From Dastarcus helophoroides (lineage: Eukaryota > Arthropoda > Insecta > Coleoptera > Bothrideridae): a stretch of DNA of 64,000 bases. The position numbers were made by a program, and so were the translations under genes. Under the pieces are notes generated by a model that worked only from the letters and a program-made list of their open reading frames with translations, was not told the DNA's origin and ran no database searches. Location of the stretch: positions 23,400,129-23,464,128 of the forward strand of contig CM053330.1 in NCBI GenBank assembly GCA_028583605.1, in the 5' to 3' direction. This document shows positions 23,454 to 36,800 of this stretch, one piece after another (position 1 is the first letter of the stretch; each line of letters starts with the position of its first letter).

Positions 23454-25685
23454 TATCATTTCTGCTTATTATTCTAGAAATTGTGGCTTAAATGATATGT
23501 AATTACTCGGTTGAATGTATATGTATAAACCTTTTTTATTATGATATCGATTTCAGTGACGTAACAATGGAGCTGACAAAATGCTAGGGATTCGCGGAAC
23601 GGTTTGTTTTATTTTTTAGGAAATTAGTAAACGTGAACTTTTTAATTCTTTGACATACAAGTGAATAATATTTTAAACTCGATTCCAGTGCAATTTATTT
23701 GGCTTTTTTAAATCAAAAATTGATTTTCTAGCGCAAAAGCTGACCTACATCCTACATAACAAACCATGGATACAGATATATTATGGATATGGTACCAATA
23801 TTCATTTGTAAATAAATATTACATGTATATATATCCATATATCCATATCCATGCCTTTGCTATGTGGGATATTATTCAAAATGTTGACATTTTATTAAAT
23901 ATTTCAACTTGTTTAGAACTAGACCTTTTTTCTCGTTTTTCTCAATGTTTGACTTTTTATGGAATAGTGAACTTTTATCTCAAAATTCAACATTTGCTCT
24001 TTCTCGAAATTTCGATTTTTTCCTCTAAGCCGTCTTCTCCAAATTTCAACTCTTTTTCTTGAAACTAGATCCAAATTTTATTATAAAAAAGTAAAAATTT
24101 CGACTTTTACCTCGAAATTCGTCTTTTATAAAAATTTCGACTTTTTCAATATTTGTCCTTTTTTTTTCAAAATTCGACTTTTTTCTCAGGACTTAACTTT
24201 TTGCATGTTATCACATATTCTTTTAAAGTTAGGTCTTTTTCTAGAAATTTAAGAGTTTTTCTTCAAATTCGACCTTTTTCTCAAAATTTCTCTTTTTTAT
24301 CCTTTTATATTTCGAAAAAATTCGACTTTTTCCTAGAGATTCGCCTTTTAATTTAAAGTTGAACATAATTTTTAGAAAACGGTTTGAGAAGTAAATATTT
24401 CTTGGGTATGACGAAAAATTTACATATGTAGGTAAAAAAAATAAGAACTTCAAGAAACTAAATGTTTTTATAAATGCTTCTTTTTTTACGAACTTTCAGT
24501 TAACGAATAAAAACAACAAAACTTTTTTCTTTAAATTTCTTCGTTGATTTTAAAATTTCAATTTAGTCTAGAAGTTGAAATTTCGGTTTTCATTTCTTTC
24601 TTTTTCTCAACATTTATAATTTTATTGAGTAGTTTCTAAATGTTGCTGAAAATAATTAATTTACTCTTAATCTTGAAATCTAGGTTTTCATTACAATTTA
24701 ACTTAACATTCTTAAAATATCATGTCTTAATTCGTTTAGGGAAAAGTCAAATTGAAAAAAAAATCTATGGTTTGTCCGAATTTCCGGAAATTTTGTAATA
24801 TCAAGAAGACAAGAATATTTAGGAACAAAATACTGACGACGAACTTATTGATTTAGAATTTTCTTTAACTTCCAAATGTACAATAGAACATTCACCGGAA
24901 ATTTCGAATTAAAATTTGATTATTTTATAAATTTAGAATTTCTTGATACTTAGATTTTTTCCAATTTTCTTGCTTAAAATCATCACAATCTTGAGCATAA
25001 TTTAGAGATTACAGAGACCATTTCGATCTTGTACTAATACATAAGGCTCATTATATCGCTTGTTTAAGACTAAAAAAATTCGATATTCCAACCATCCTAT
25101 CATCTTCTCTCTCTATAGCAGGGAGGTCAATGTGTTGGGACATGTTCCTCTGAAGATCTAAATCTAATCAATAATTCATTCGATGGTTGTTCAAGTTTTA
25201 ACAGCACCCCCACTGAAAATATTATATTTTTCCTAACTATTTGACACAAGTAATAATAATAATAAATGTCTTTCCTAAAATTTCAATTTTTTTTAAAGCT
25301 TAGCTTTTCTTAAAATTTCGTGTTCTTAATCATTTTCTACTTATTTCTAAATTCAGACTTTTCAAAATTTCGATTTTATTCCAAATATTATTTTTTCTTC
25401 ATAATTTCGGCTGTTTGTCTTTGAAAATTTATACATTATTTAAAATTTTATATTTTTTCCACTTTCAAAATTTATTATGGAAAGGTATTTAAGTAGTTTT
25501 ATTTTCTTTAAAATTTTGATTTTAATAAAATGTCAATCTTTTTTCAAATTTAGATTTCTTTAAAAAATTTAAATCAAAAATTTCGAATATTTTTTGGAAG
25601 TTTCAATATTTTTTAAAGATTTTGGTTATTCAAAATAGGATTTTTTTTTTCAAAAACTTGGGTCTTTTTTAAAATCTTCACTTCT
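23454..25685 (-). repeat. Gene-free interval with quasi-periodic repeat, T-rich orientation
   Basis: From about 23880 the plus strand is a run of TTCGACTTTTTCTCAAAATT-like units, i.e. the reverse complement of the repeat seen at 8221-9210 and 12313-13870. No gene is seen; open frames here are F/S-rich artefacts. Confidence 0.5.
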
Positions 25686-26992
25686 ATGAATTTTTTCAAA
25701 ATTTCCATTATTCCATATTTATCTAACATCCTCAAGTCATATACCGGAAATACATCATCACACGTCCTAAATTCTAAACACTTTGTCGAATTGTTGTCCG
25801 AATTAACCCTAGACCCCAACAACATACTGGTAAGGTTTGACGTCACTTCACTATTCACTAATGTTCCAGTTTCCGACTCCATGACAATAATTCGTCAATT
25901 ACTTTCAGGCAATGATAATGCAGATTCTCTAGCTGATTTAACTGAAACCTGCCTCACATCGACTTATTTTTCTTTTAATGGCAGCTTCTATAAACAAGTG
26001 TGCGGCACTCCAATGGGTTCCCCCTTATCACCAGTCGTAGCAAATATTTTCATGGAATGTTTTGAAAATACTGCGTTGGAAACTGCGGATTTGAAACCCA
26101 AGGTATGGCTTCGTTTTGTAGATGATACATTTATTGTATGGCCACATGGCAAGGATTCACTAAATATGTTTTTGGAACACCTAAACAGTTTACATTCTTC
26201 CATTAGCTTCACTATGGAAATCGAAACCAACGGTTCTCTTCCTTTTCTTGACGTACTGGTCACCCGTTTACTAAACGGTCGCGTCTCTCATTCCGTTTAT
26301 CGAAAATCCACCCATATTATTCGTTATTTACATGCAGAATCCCATCATCACCCTTCCCAAAAACGCGCTGTTATAAATTCACTGGTTTCACGAGCTGTAG
26401 CAATTTCACAGCCGATAAATCTTTCAGACGAATTGAACCTCCGCAACAATGGTTTCAAATCGCACGACTTTGAAACTGTCATTAAACATCTTCTCCCTAC
26501 CCCTCGTCCTTCACAAAATTCAATAGTTTCTTCTAAATCCTTTCTTCCTTATCTTCACGGAGTAATAGATCAAATCGGAAAATTATTGAGAAAACACAAC
26601 ATTAAACCTATTTTTTCATCATCCTCAAAAATACAACAGCTCCTTCCATCTCCTAAAGATAAAATTACATTCTTTCGTTCTAATGGTGTGTACAGGGTTC
26701 TTTGTTCTTGTGGTTCAGTGTACATCGGCGAAACGGGGCGATCATTTAAGATGCGAATATCAGAGCACCAAAGATGTCTTAAATCTAGTGTATTTTCGGG
26801 GAACATTAACATAGGACCGGACATAAGATTCTTTTTGATAATATTTCAATTATATCCAATATTCCCAATTACTATAATAGGAAGATACGCGAGGCCATTG
26901 AAATCCAAAAGTTTCCCAAAAACATCAACAGAGACGACGGTTACATGCTTTCCTTCATCTGGAAACCAACCATCGGAAATCTTCGGGAGTGA
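25686..26992 (+). pseudogene. Penelope-like element 2, reverse transcriptase plus GIY-YIG, frameshifted
   Basis: The reading frame covers much of a PLE reverse transcriptase: RFDVTSLFTNVP (about residues 50-61), CGTPMGSPLSPVVANIFM (107-123) and the catalytic WLRFVDDTFIVW (141-152), followed by the connector and a GIY-YIG nuclease start (NGVYRVLCSCGSVYIGETGRSFKMRISEH, 333-361). Near 26784 the frame is broken: the end of the nuclease domain (REAIEIQKFPKNINRDDG, SFIWKPTIGNLRE) continues in another frame to a stop at 26990-26992. The N-terminal part of the RT is missing, so the copy is truncated and dead. It is a different subfamily from PLE 1. Confidence 0.85.
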
Positions 26993-27360
26993 TCCCGCAG
27001 ACGAATGGTATATAAAGTTTCCCTTTCTTTCTTTCCTCTCAGAAGAGTTTCGCCACTGGTATGGTGACATACTGAGTTACCGTGCTCTTCTGTCTAAACT
27101 TTCTTATCCTTTGTACCAAATTTTCAATTCAGAAGAGTTTCGCCTCTGTTATGGTGGACATACTGAGTTACCGTGCTGTGATGTTTTGAAATTGGGCTTT
27201 TTTCATTTTTGTATATTTCCTTGTTATTTTATTTTTATTTATTGTTTCTTTATTCCTGAAGAAGCCCACTACGATGGTGGGCGAAACGTCGAACACTTTT
27301 AGTTCTTTGACACGGTCCAATCCCGGAAGAAATATATCCTGTTCAAACTTTATTAACGAT
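26993..27360 (+). mobile_element. PLE 2 3' region
   Basis: Sequence after the coding region holds a ~50-bp direct repeat at a spacing of 90 bp (CAGAAGAGTTTCGCC at 27040 and 27130, followed in both by ATACTGAGTTACCGTGCT), a T-rich run and the hammerhead motif at 27248-27300. The element probably ends shortly after. Confidence 0.6.
27248..27300 (+). ncRNA. Hammerhead ribozyme motif, PLE 2
   Basis: CTGAAGA (27256-27262), stem II GCCCAC-TACGATG-GTGGGC (six perfect pairs), GAAA (27283-27286), self-complementary stem III ACGT (27286-27289), C at 27290 before the predicted cleavage site. Stem I starts with TTC/GAA and then becomes irregular. Core positions are canonical; the very short palindromic stem III suggests activity as a dimer. 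Confidence 0.75.
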
Positions 27361-27411
27361 TAAAAAGCAGCAGATATAAAAAATTCCACAATGTTTCGAT
27401 AAATATTTGCT

Positions 27412-27452
27412 AACACCGGACCACGTTTCGCATTACTGCATCATCGGCGGCC
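27412..27452 (-). ncRNA. Possible degenerate hammerhead motif
   Basis: On the minus strand CCGATGA (one core change from CTGATGA), a GCA/TGC stem II, GAAA, then GGUC followed by CGGU that can pair with GCCG of the other arm. It may be the tail of another PLE pointing the opposite way. Weakly supported. Confidence 0.3.
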
Positions 27453-27489
27453 ATACCAGCAATTTGTTTAGCCGTTGTTATGCTAACAA

Positions 27490-28900
27490 CGAAGTCTCGT
27501 CCAATTAGAGATGTGTAAGGGTTGAAAGTGTGAATTATTTGAAAATTTTCTATTTGCTTAAAACTATTCGACTTTTTTTCAATTTTTTTAATTTATAAAA
27601 ATTTAGAATTTAATATTCCAGTTTTTTTTTAAAGTTTGGGCATTTTTCAAAATTTCGTTTTTTTTTAATTTTAGCAACTTTTGAAAATTTTTACCTTTTT
27701 GAAAATGTTGAATCTCTTGAAAGCTGATTATTTTTAATTTTGCTTTTATTTAAAAACTTCGACTTCTTTCGAAAGTTCGACTTATTAGATGTAGATAATT
27801 TTTTTTAAAATTTCAACCTTCGTTCATTTCTATTTTTTTTATTTTCGCATTTTATTTGTGCCTTTTGGAAAACTACCGAGTTCATAATTTTTTTTGAAAT
27901 TTCGGCATCATTTATTTATAATTTCCACTTTTTCTAAATTTCAACTATGCATTTTTTAAATTTTTTGCAAACTTCAATTTTTTTAAATTCTATTTTCTTA
28001 AAAATTACGACTGAAAATTTCGATTTTTATTTAATCCGGACATTTTTTCAAGATATCGACTTTTATAAAAATTGGTTCTTTTTGGCTAATTTCGCCTTTT
28101 TTTAAATTTTTGACATTTTTCTAAATCCTGACCTTTTTTTCAAAATGTTTTGAAAATTTTTCCTCTTTAAAAATCAATAGTTTTTTCAAAATTTAACTTT
28201 TTGAAAATTATTACATTTTAAAATATCTATTTTATTTTGGAAACTATTAATCTTTTTTAAAAATTTCGATTTTTTTCAAATCTCGAAATATATTACTTTC
28301 TGGGAATTTTCGACTAATTTTTAAAATTTCAATTTTTTTTAATTCCTTTTTTCAAAGTCTTGATTTTTTTCAGAAATATCTTTTTTTTTAATTGGCACAA
28401 CTGTTGAAAAATGTATACTTTTCTTTGAAAATTACAATCTTTTTCAATTTTTGGCATCTTTTTAAAATTTAGTCTTTGTTGAAATTTTCTTATTTTCAAA
28501 ATATTGACTTTTTAAAATTGTCAAACTTATTTAAAATGTCTGCCCTTTTTGAAAATTTTGATTTTCTTTGATAATGCTAACTATTTATCAAAATTTCGAT
28601 ATTTTCCAAAATTTCCACTTTCTTTTTCATTTTTGACTTTTTCAAAATTTTAATTTTTTTTCTGATTCATCTGTTTTTTTTTATTTTCAAAAATTTGGAA
28701 TATTTTGAAAATTTTGTTTCTTAAAAAAAATTGGATTTTTTGGCAATTTCCCAATTATTTGAAATGTTCGATTGTGTTTTGAAAATTTTGCCTTTTTTCA
28801 AAATTTCGGCTCCACAAATTTCGATATTTTTGATCTCGATTTTTCAAATTGCAATATTTTTTTAAAATTACGTCTTATTTTGAAAAAATTACTTTTTTTG
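27490..28900 (-). repeat. Quasi-periodic AT-rich repeat block, T-rich orientation
   Basis: Long run of AATTTCGACTTTTTT-like units, the reverse complement of the A-rich blocks. No coding potential. Confidence 0.55.
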
Positions 28901-29335
28901 CAACCGAACGAGAAGTTATTATTTTGCAGCTCCTTGAACGGGCACGAAAAGCTTTTTCGCGGCCGCTACCATTAGCAAAGGACGCGAAATAAATTCACGT
29001 AGACGTTACTAAAATTTATGTAGATAGAATTATAATTTTGGTTTTTGAAATACTCGTTTCATTCATATTTTAGATGAAGATTTTTAAAACTTTTATTCTA
29101 AAATTCATAGTGTACATAAATTACTTAGAATAAATGTTAAAATTCTTTGTAAAGTTTGTATTATTTCCTATAGTAAATGATCAATGTTGTTTTATTTATC
29201 AGTAACCTTAGAAATACTGGCAGGTAGGACACATGAACGCCACCTTTCTATAAAACGACAAATTTAATGTCAGCATTTTGAAAGCAATAACATTCATATA
29301 AATACATATTTTTCGGATGCCCAAAAAATGTTGTG

Positions 29336-29453
29336 TGTGCCTCGGTCACGTAACTCATTAGCGACCTCGACATTGTCAAGCTTCGGCCGCAGGGTGGCCT
29401 TAGCGACAATATTTCTCTCGGTCACTAATAAGTTACTTCGCGGCCTAGGCACA
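29336..29453. repeat. GC-rich inverted repeat (MITE or hairpin)
   Basis: TGTGCCTCGGTCACGTAACT at the left and the complement of AGTTACTTCGCGGCCTAGGCACA at the right form imperfect ~35-bp arms around a ~50-bp centre. It stands out as a GC-rich island in very AT-rich DNA upstream of UGT 1. No target duplication could be fixed. Confidence 0.5.
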
Positions 29454-30076
29454 CATACCTATTTTTAAAATTTTATCTTTTTATAGAACTTTCAATCTTT
29501 GCATAAATTTCAGTTTTTTCAAAATTTCCAAAATTCATCTATTTATCAAAATTGCGTCTTTTTCAAAAAATAACTTTCCAAAAATGTTGCTTATTATCTA
29601 AAATTGTTATAAAGAATCTATTACTTCCTACTTTTCTTGTCATTTGTATTTAATGCATTACCAAGTAACATTCTGTATCAGCTGGGAGAGGAGATCGATA
29701 TTGAAAATAGTATGTTCAGATTGGAAATGCAATTGGCTTTCAATTCTTTGAGAATAGTTTAGCACAATAACAAATGGTTCTTGAGAATTATCAAAATAAT
29801 TTGACAGTTTGAAAATATTTTATTTGTTATCATTAAAAGACAAGAGGAAATCTTTTGAAGAATCCATAAATTATCTCTAAGCATAAACAACTTGATAAAG
29901 AATAATATATTTAAATTTTTACTGTATATATTATAAAAAAATATCCTAATTTTATTATAATGTATGACTAGACAAAATTATTTACAAGAATTAACAAGGC
30001 TAAGATGACAAGCATTAAGCTTTCATAAATCAATGATAAAAGGAAGCTCCTGAATGTTAATACAGCAGTATTCGTG

Positions 30077-30895
30077 ATGATTCAAACGGTGATTTTATCG
30101 TGCCTTTTTCTACCGAATATCCTCTGTGCTAACGTGTTAGGATTTTTTCCTTATCCATCCATAAGCCACCAGGAAGTATTTCAACCGATATGGAAAAAGC
30201 TTTCTCTAAACGGCCATAACGTCACCGTGATAACTCCTAATCCATTGAAAGAATCAAATTTAACCAATTTAACTGAAATAAATACTAGTTTCGCTTATGA
30301 CCTTGTGAGAGGAAATACCCTTTCCAAATTATTCGGTAAAGATACTTCGTCTTTCACACTCGTTGAAACAGTTCTTTCGCACACGTTGGAGGTATTGGAA
30401 TATCAACTGAAATATGAGCAGGTAAAACAGATTATATCTAACTGCGAAAACCAATACGATGTTATTTTAATCGAAGCCCATTTCGTTCCTTTAATCGGAT
30501 TAGCTGGAAAATGTAAAGCACCTTTAATTCTTTTGTCTTCTGTGGGTGTCTTTTCGCATCTCAATAACATGATCGGGAACATTCGCCATCCAATTTTGGA
30601 TCCAGATTTTTTCCTTCCCTATTCCGGCAAAAATCAATTGTCGTTTATTGAGAGATTGCACAGTTTTTTATTCGCCACTTACAACAGTTATTTCTATACT
30701 TATCGCTTTATGCCAAAGTGTAATAAATTCGCCCAAAAATATTTTGGCGATATACCTCTTATAGAAGAGTTGGTGGCAAACGTTAGCTTGCTGATGTCGA
30801 GTAAGAATCCCATTATATACAAACCAACTCAAGCTTTGCCAACTGTGGTCGAAATTTCACAAATGCATTTAAAGAGCAAGAAAAAATTGCCAAAC
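30077..30895 (+). CDS. UGT: UGT 1 exon 1
   Basis: 273 codons covering the signal peptide and acceptor-binding domain; it ends in phase 0 at a GTAAGT donor. Confidence 0.93.
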
Positions 30896-33800
30896 GTAAG
30901 TATTATTTTATTTCATTTTTATAATATATTTAGATTATGCTAATTTGGATATTTTTGTATCGAAACCATTTCGTTGTAAATATGCAAGCAACAAAAATAG
31001 GTAGAGTGCTAATCCCTATTGAGGATTTGTTTGGGATATTGTCTATTTGCAAGATTTATTGTGATAACTATGTTATCTGAGTCTCTGGCTACATACATTC
31101 ATAAAATCAACGGCAGGAATATCTGTCTAATTTGAAATTCGGCTTTTCTGTTACATTGGAGCCCATATTTTGATAGTCTTCTAGACTTCTAGTTCTGCTC
31201 AAAACTTTATTGCAGAGTTACAAATAAACTATCGAGTTCGCTTTCCACAACTTACTTCATATTATTTATTAACATTAACAGTAGCTTAGATTCTTAAAAG
31301 AAAGGTCTAAAAAATAGTTTTACTGTTCGTTTTAGCTAGTTCCCCTATCCTCGTATGCACAAATATTGTACAGTTTAATTTTAACCTACTTATTGCTTAG
31401 CCTTGTATTTATTTATGTTTTGACACAAGCTAAGAGATGTCCTCTATTTTTATTATTAGATACAGAGAAAAAACACTTGTCAGATATAAAATCGATTAAC
31501 TTGTAAATATTAAGCAATTTCAATAAATATTTGTTAGTCGATAGCCAGCAAATTAAAGAAAAATATCTTTATTAAATTCTTCTGATCATTTGACAAGAAA
31601 GGTTGTTGATCTTCCTTCTTCAGTAAATACTTAACCATATTAATCAGTAAAGCGAATCATAATAAATACTTGTTTTAGTTTCAACGGTCATCCTGCGATA
31701 CAACATGCGTAAATTTATTTATATATATTTTTCCATCTTCGTTTATCGAGTTCAAAGTGATAATATATTACATTTATTTTTTATCCGTTAATTAGTCATC
31801 AATCTGTATTTCAAAATCTCAGGAGAGAGCTCTCTTCGTAATCATCGGACACGAATCGTTTAAAAGACTTAATCTTTAATTAAACCAATGTCAGTCACTG
31901 AAATCGACGTACGAGGAGGTATTGAAACATTTTTGGCCTACTGTAGAAGAAACAAAATTTGAAAATCAAAATACAAGGTGTCCTGTGCTGGCCATATTAG
32001 GCGACACCTTGTTGTTGACAAGATAGAAGTATGAAACAAAAATGAAACAAAACAATGTTTAAATGGCATCAATTAATGTATTATTATACCCCCTCAAAAC
32101 TTTGGTGGTTGCTGCCAACCTGAAGAAACCACCCCCCCCCCGTTTTTTCCAAATTGCACGATCGTCTTTTCTTTTACTTAGAATAAATCTTTAGTTCATT
32201 CTGAATACAGCCGTATATAGTATTTCATCATTGGGATGGCGTGGTCCTGTTAAAAGAATAATACTATTGTGTATACGCAAGGTGCCCCAAAATGTTCTTA
32301 AAAAGCGATATTTCAGTTGGAAAGATAGAAGATTGAAAAAAAAAAAATTTAAAATGGTATCAGTTAATCCATTATAATGCATTTTCAAAACCTTGACGGT
32401 TGCTACCACCCAGAAGAAACATCCCTCGCTCCTGTTTTAGAGATTACACCTTCACTCCATTTTGCTGAAAATAAATCTTCAGTTTATGCTGAATACTGGC
32501 ATATGTAAGATTTGACAATTTATGTGACCTGGTAGCCCAATGTTAAATGCTGTCGAATAAAAACTGAGGACAGGAAAAAAATTCAATCTTCAACACAGAT
32601 CTTGATGATTGATAACATCGTTGTCACTTACTCACCAACTCATGCTTTTGTAAATATAAAATCATTGGTTTTTTGCTGCACTCCTGTCTTATTCGTCCTT
32701 TCAACTCCTCAGTATTTGCAGGTTTGATCTTAAAAACTTTGCTCTTCAAACATTCCTATAAGAAATAGTCCATAGGTATAAAGTCCGCAGATCTAGATGG
32801 CCATTCAAAAAGTCCTCTTCTACCAATCCATCTGCCTTACATACATCATCCATGTACTCACGGAGAGGTCTTGCAAAATGAGGAGGGGCACCGTCTTATT
32901 AAAACGAGGTGTTTCTATTCGGGATATCAGCTTCGACCGGATCAGGAAACAAAATAGCTAAATCAGGAATTAGCTGCAAAAATTCTAAATATCCTGCCCC
33001 ATTGAGATTTCCTTGGAAGAAAATTGGTCCTATTACTCGATCGCCAACCATCCCTGCCCAAACATTGACTTCCTCTGGATGTTGGGTGTGGCCTTTCCTC
33101 ATCTAGTGTGGATTTTTGTCTGCCCAGTAACGAAAATTTTGACGATTTAACTCACCATTTAACATAAACGTTGATTCATTCTATGCTTAGTATATTTCCA
33201 GTAGATCTATCATCTGTTCGCAAAACTGGAGTCTTCTATCCGGATCATCTTCTAAGAATTCATGAAGGATTATCATTTTATGAGGATGAAATCTTTGCAT
33301 TTTTAGCATTCTTGCAACTGAAGATCAAAAATCAGATTTAAAAAAAAGTCATTTTCAGCAAGTCTAAATTTTGTAAAAATGCCGAAATTTAAAAAGAAAA
33401 GTGGAATTTTAAACAATCAATCATTTTAATTAGGTCAATATTTTCAAATGGCGAAACTTTCAAAAAATTCAAATTTTCAGAAAGAACTAAAATGTTTTAG
33501 AAAAAATAGAGAATTTTAAAATTTGGCGGATTTACAAAAAAGTCGAAATTTCTATTCAAAATTATAAATTATCAATAACAGCAAAGAATTTTTGAATAAG
33601 TTAAAATTTTTAAATATACTATCAAAAATTTGAAAAACGTCAACATTTTCTAAAAATTCGAAGCTTTGAGCTAAAGTCAAAATATTCAAAAAGAATTGAA
33701 ATTTTGGACGAGAAATGTTCAAAAAAGTTGATATTTCCAACAAAAAAAAATGTTCATGTACAAATCTACCAAAAAAAGTAAAAAGTTTAGAAAAAGAATG

Positions 33801-36800
33801 TCAAAATACATAGAAAAAGCCAAAATTTAAAGAAATTTGAAATTTGCGAAGTCAAAATTTCGAAAAAAGTAAAGTTTTTAAAAAGCCAAAATTTGAAGAG
33901 AAGGTTGAAATTTTAAAAGTCGAACGAGAAAAGGTAAACATTTTTTAAAAGTAGATATTTTAAAATAAGTCGAGCAATAAAAATCGAATTCTTCAAAAAG
34001 AGTCGGAATTTTCAAAAAGGTAACCGAAAGTATCCTTTTTCTGCTTTTACGTAGAAAAGCGCGGGTATCGTTTAGTTTTTAGTAAAAGTGTATATAAATT
34101 GAAATGTCGACTTTTTGAAATTTTCAAAAAAAAATCGAAGCAAGAAAGTCACAATTTTCAGTTGAAATCGTAGTTTTGAAAAAAGACAAAATGTTCACTA
34201 AAACCTTTAAAAAAGTCAAAATTTTTCAAAAATTTGAAATACGTGAAAAACTCACGTTTCCATAAAAAATTGAAAAGAGGTCAAAAAAAGTCACAGTTTT
34301 CAGAAGTTGAACAATGTTGCAAAATAAAACACAGTAAATTTTGAAAAAGGTAAACTGTTTCAAAAAAGTCCAAATTTAAATTTTAAAAAAGAAATGGAAA
34401 TTTTTCGTAAAAAATCTAGAATTTAAAAAAATAGTTGAAGTTTTGAGAAAAAGTCGAAAATTATTAAAAGAATACCAAAATTTCAAAAAAATTGACAAAA
34501 AGGTTGAAATTTTCAGAAAAAGCTTGAAATTTTTAAATAAAGAGGTTACAGGAAATGATGCTACATTAAAATATAATTAACAAGCTAAAAAATAATGATA
34601 GTAGATTAGAAAGAAGACCTTAACAAATGATCTAATTTCGCCCACGTAGTTACGTAAAATATATTTCATTTTAACTCATCAACAATACATGGAATAAAAA
34701 TAATAAAAAAGAGGGGAGGAGCAGTTAAAAAATATTTGAAGTATGAAATATGGAGACATCTAAGAAACAATTTTTACTAATAAAAAAAAAGGATTAATAA
34801 TTCAAATATAGAAAGCCAAATCCATAAGAAACCAACAACTCCGAAGGCTTAATGCCCTTTCCGGCTTTGAATTACACGGTACACTTATGAATCTCACATT
34901 TACTTCGTAGCTGACCCCAACTTCCGAATAAACTTCGAAATAATTATAATAAAACTAATTCATTAGACAATCTGAGGCAGCATAAATTTATATTTCAATA
35001 GCACTTATATCTCCATGCAATTCTCTCAATATTCACTCTATATTTATTGAGATAATAAGCCTTGAATATACGTATATATACAAGTTTATTACGATCCAAT
35101 TGAAATCTACTTTCATCAGAATCTAATGAAAACTAAATTGCAATTGCAAAGTTTACGTAGATGAGGCAAAGCTTGTATCACGAGTTGCATCGCAACATCC
35201 ATTGATGCAACGTCCTCGGCGTGACTTTACTTGTTTCGACAAATGACCAATTCAATGTTCTGTAATCAAACAGTTAAACGTGCTTAAAATTGAAAAGACG
35301 TGAACTTTGCAATGCAATCTAGTTTTCATTAGATTCTAATGAAATTAGATTTCAATTGCATCGTAATAAACTTGTATGTATTCGTATATAAAGGCTTATT
35401 ATCTCAGCAGAGAAGAATGCTTCAATTAGCATGTAGCGAAAATGTTTGCATAATAAACAGTTACAAGTCAGTTACAAGTCACACAATGAGGGTTTACTCT
35501 CTTGGATACTTATACGACTCACTAGCGGCTTTAAGTTGGAAATGTATGTATGTAACCACCGTACCATACTGATGAGGCCAAGGAAGGCCGAAACTAGGCT
35601 ATGGTTGCGGTTGTACAAATTTTCAATTTTAAGCACGTTTAACTGTTTAATTACAGAACATTTAATTGGTCATTTGTCGAACTCTATATTTTTTGTTACT
35701 CGTTATTATTTACATTTATTTAAATTAGTTTTTTCTCGCTCATTTCTTTTTCCAAAAGTTCAAATCCTTAGTTATTAACCTCTTTTTTAAATAATGAATT
35801 AATATTTTTTTACTGTTAAGGAAATTTCAGATTTTTTTAAAAATAAATAGTTAACTAAGGATCTGGAACTTTGGAACAAAGACACCAAATTCTGCTACTT
35901 CGGAATTAAAAAGTCTGTAAATTTTACGTTACCTTTACATTTGAACTGAAAGAGTAGTGGAAAAGCGTTTGTGAGTTTATTTACAACAAACTGAGACAAA
36001 TAATCTCTTCTTTACAGGATTTAAAAAACATTCTAGATAACTCTCCTGAAGGGATGGTTTACTTCAGTCTTGGATCCAATGTCAAAAGTTCGAATTTAAG
36101 CGATGATTTAAGAAGAGTCATAAGCGAAGCTTTAGGGGAACTACCGTACAAAGTGCTGTGGAAATGGGAAAATGATGAGTTTGTAGGCAAACCAGCAAAC
36201 GTAATTACAAGAAAGTGGTTACCACAACAAGATGTTCTAGGTAGCACACAACGGCTTTAAAATTGAGCAACATAAATATTTATTTATTCATTAGGGCATC
36301 CAAATATTAAGGTTTTCGTCACCCAAGGTGGCCTGCAATCAATCGAAGAAGCCATCGACAATACAGTCCCATTGGTGGGTCTACCTTTTATAGCTGATCA
36401 GCCCTTGAATATTTTAAAATTAGAGGAGTATGAAGTTGCTATCGGTCTTGATCCTGCCTTCCTTACGAAGGATCAGTTGAAAAACGCCATAGTCGAAGTT
36501 GCGGAAAATCCAAAGTAAATATTTAGCAGTGTCTTGTATTTCTTACATTTGCAATATTTTATGGTTTCAGATATCGAAATAAAATGAAAGAACTCAAAGT
36601 ATTAGTGGAAGATCAACCGATGACTGGATTAGAGAAGGCTATTTGGTGGTGTGAATATGTGATCAGGCATAAAGGTGCTAAACATTTGCAAAGTCCCGCA
36701 TTAACTATTCCCTTGTACCAGTATCTACTACTTGACGTTCTAGCAGCCACAATTTTAGTACTTTTTATCGTAACATATACCATTTGCAAGATTTATCAAT

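Noticed and set aside
25988..27070. Minus-strand open frames opposite the PLE 2 reverse transcriptase
   Set aside because: Shadow frames of a clear RT/GIY-YIG coding region on the plus strand.
30074..30076. UGT 1 start at GTG
   Set aside because: An ATG follows immediately at 30077 and gives a normal signal peptide; GTG starts are not expected in nuclear insect genes.
34640..34690. Third functional hammerhead of the 20.5/48.0 kb family
   Set aside because: The sequence is homologous but the core is mutated (TTGATGAG) and the GAAAC block is lost.
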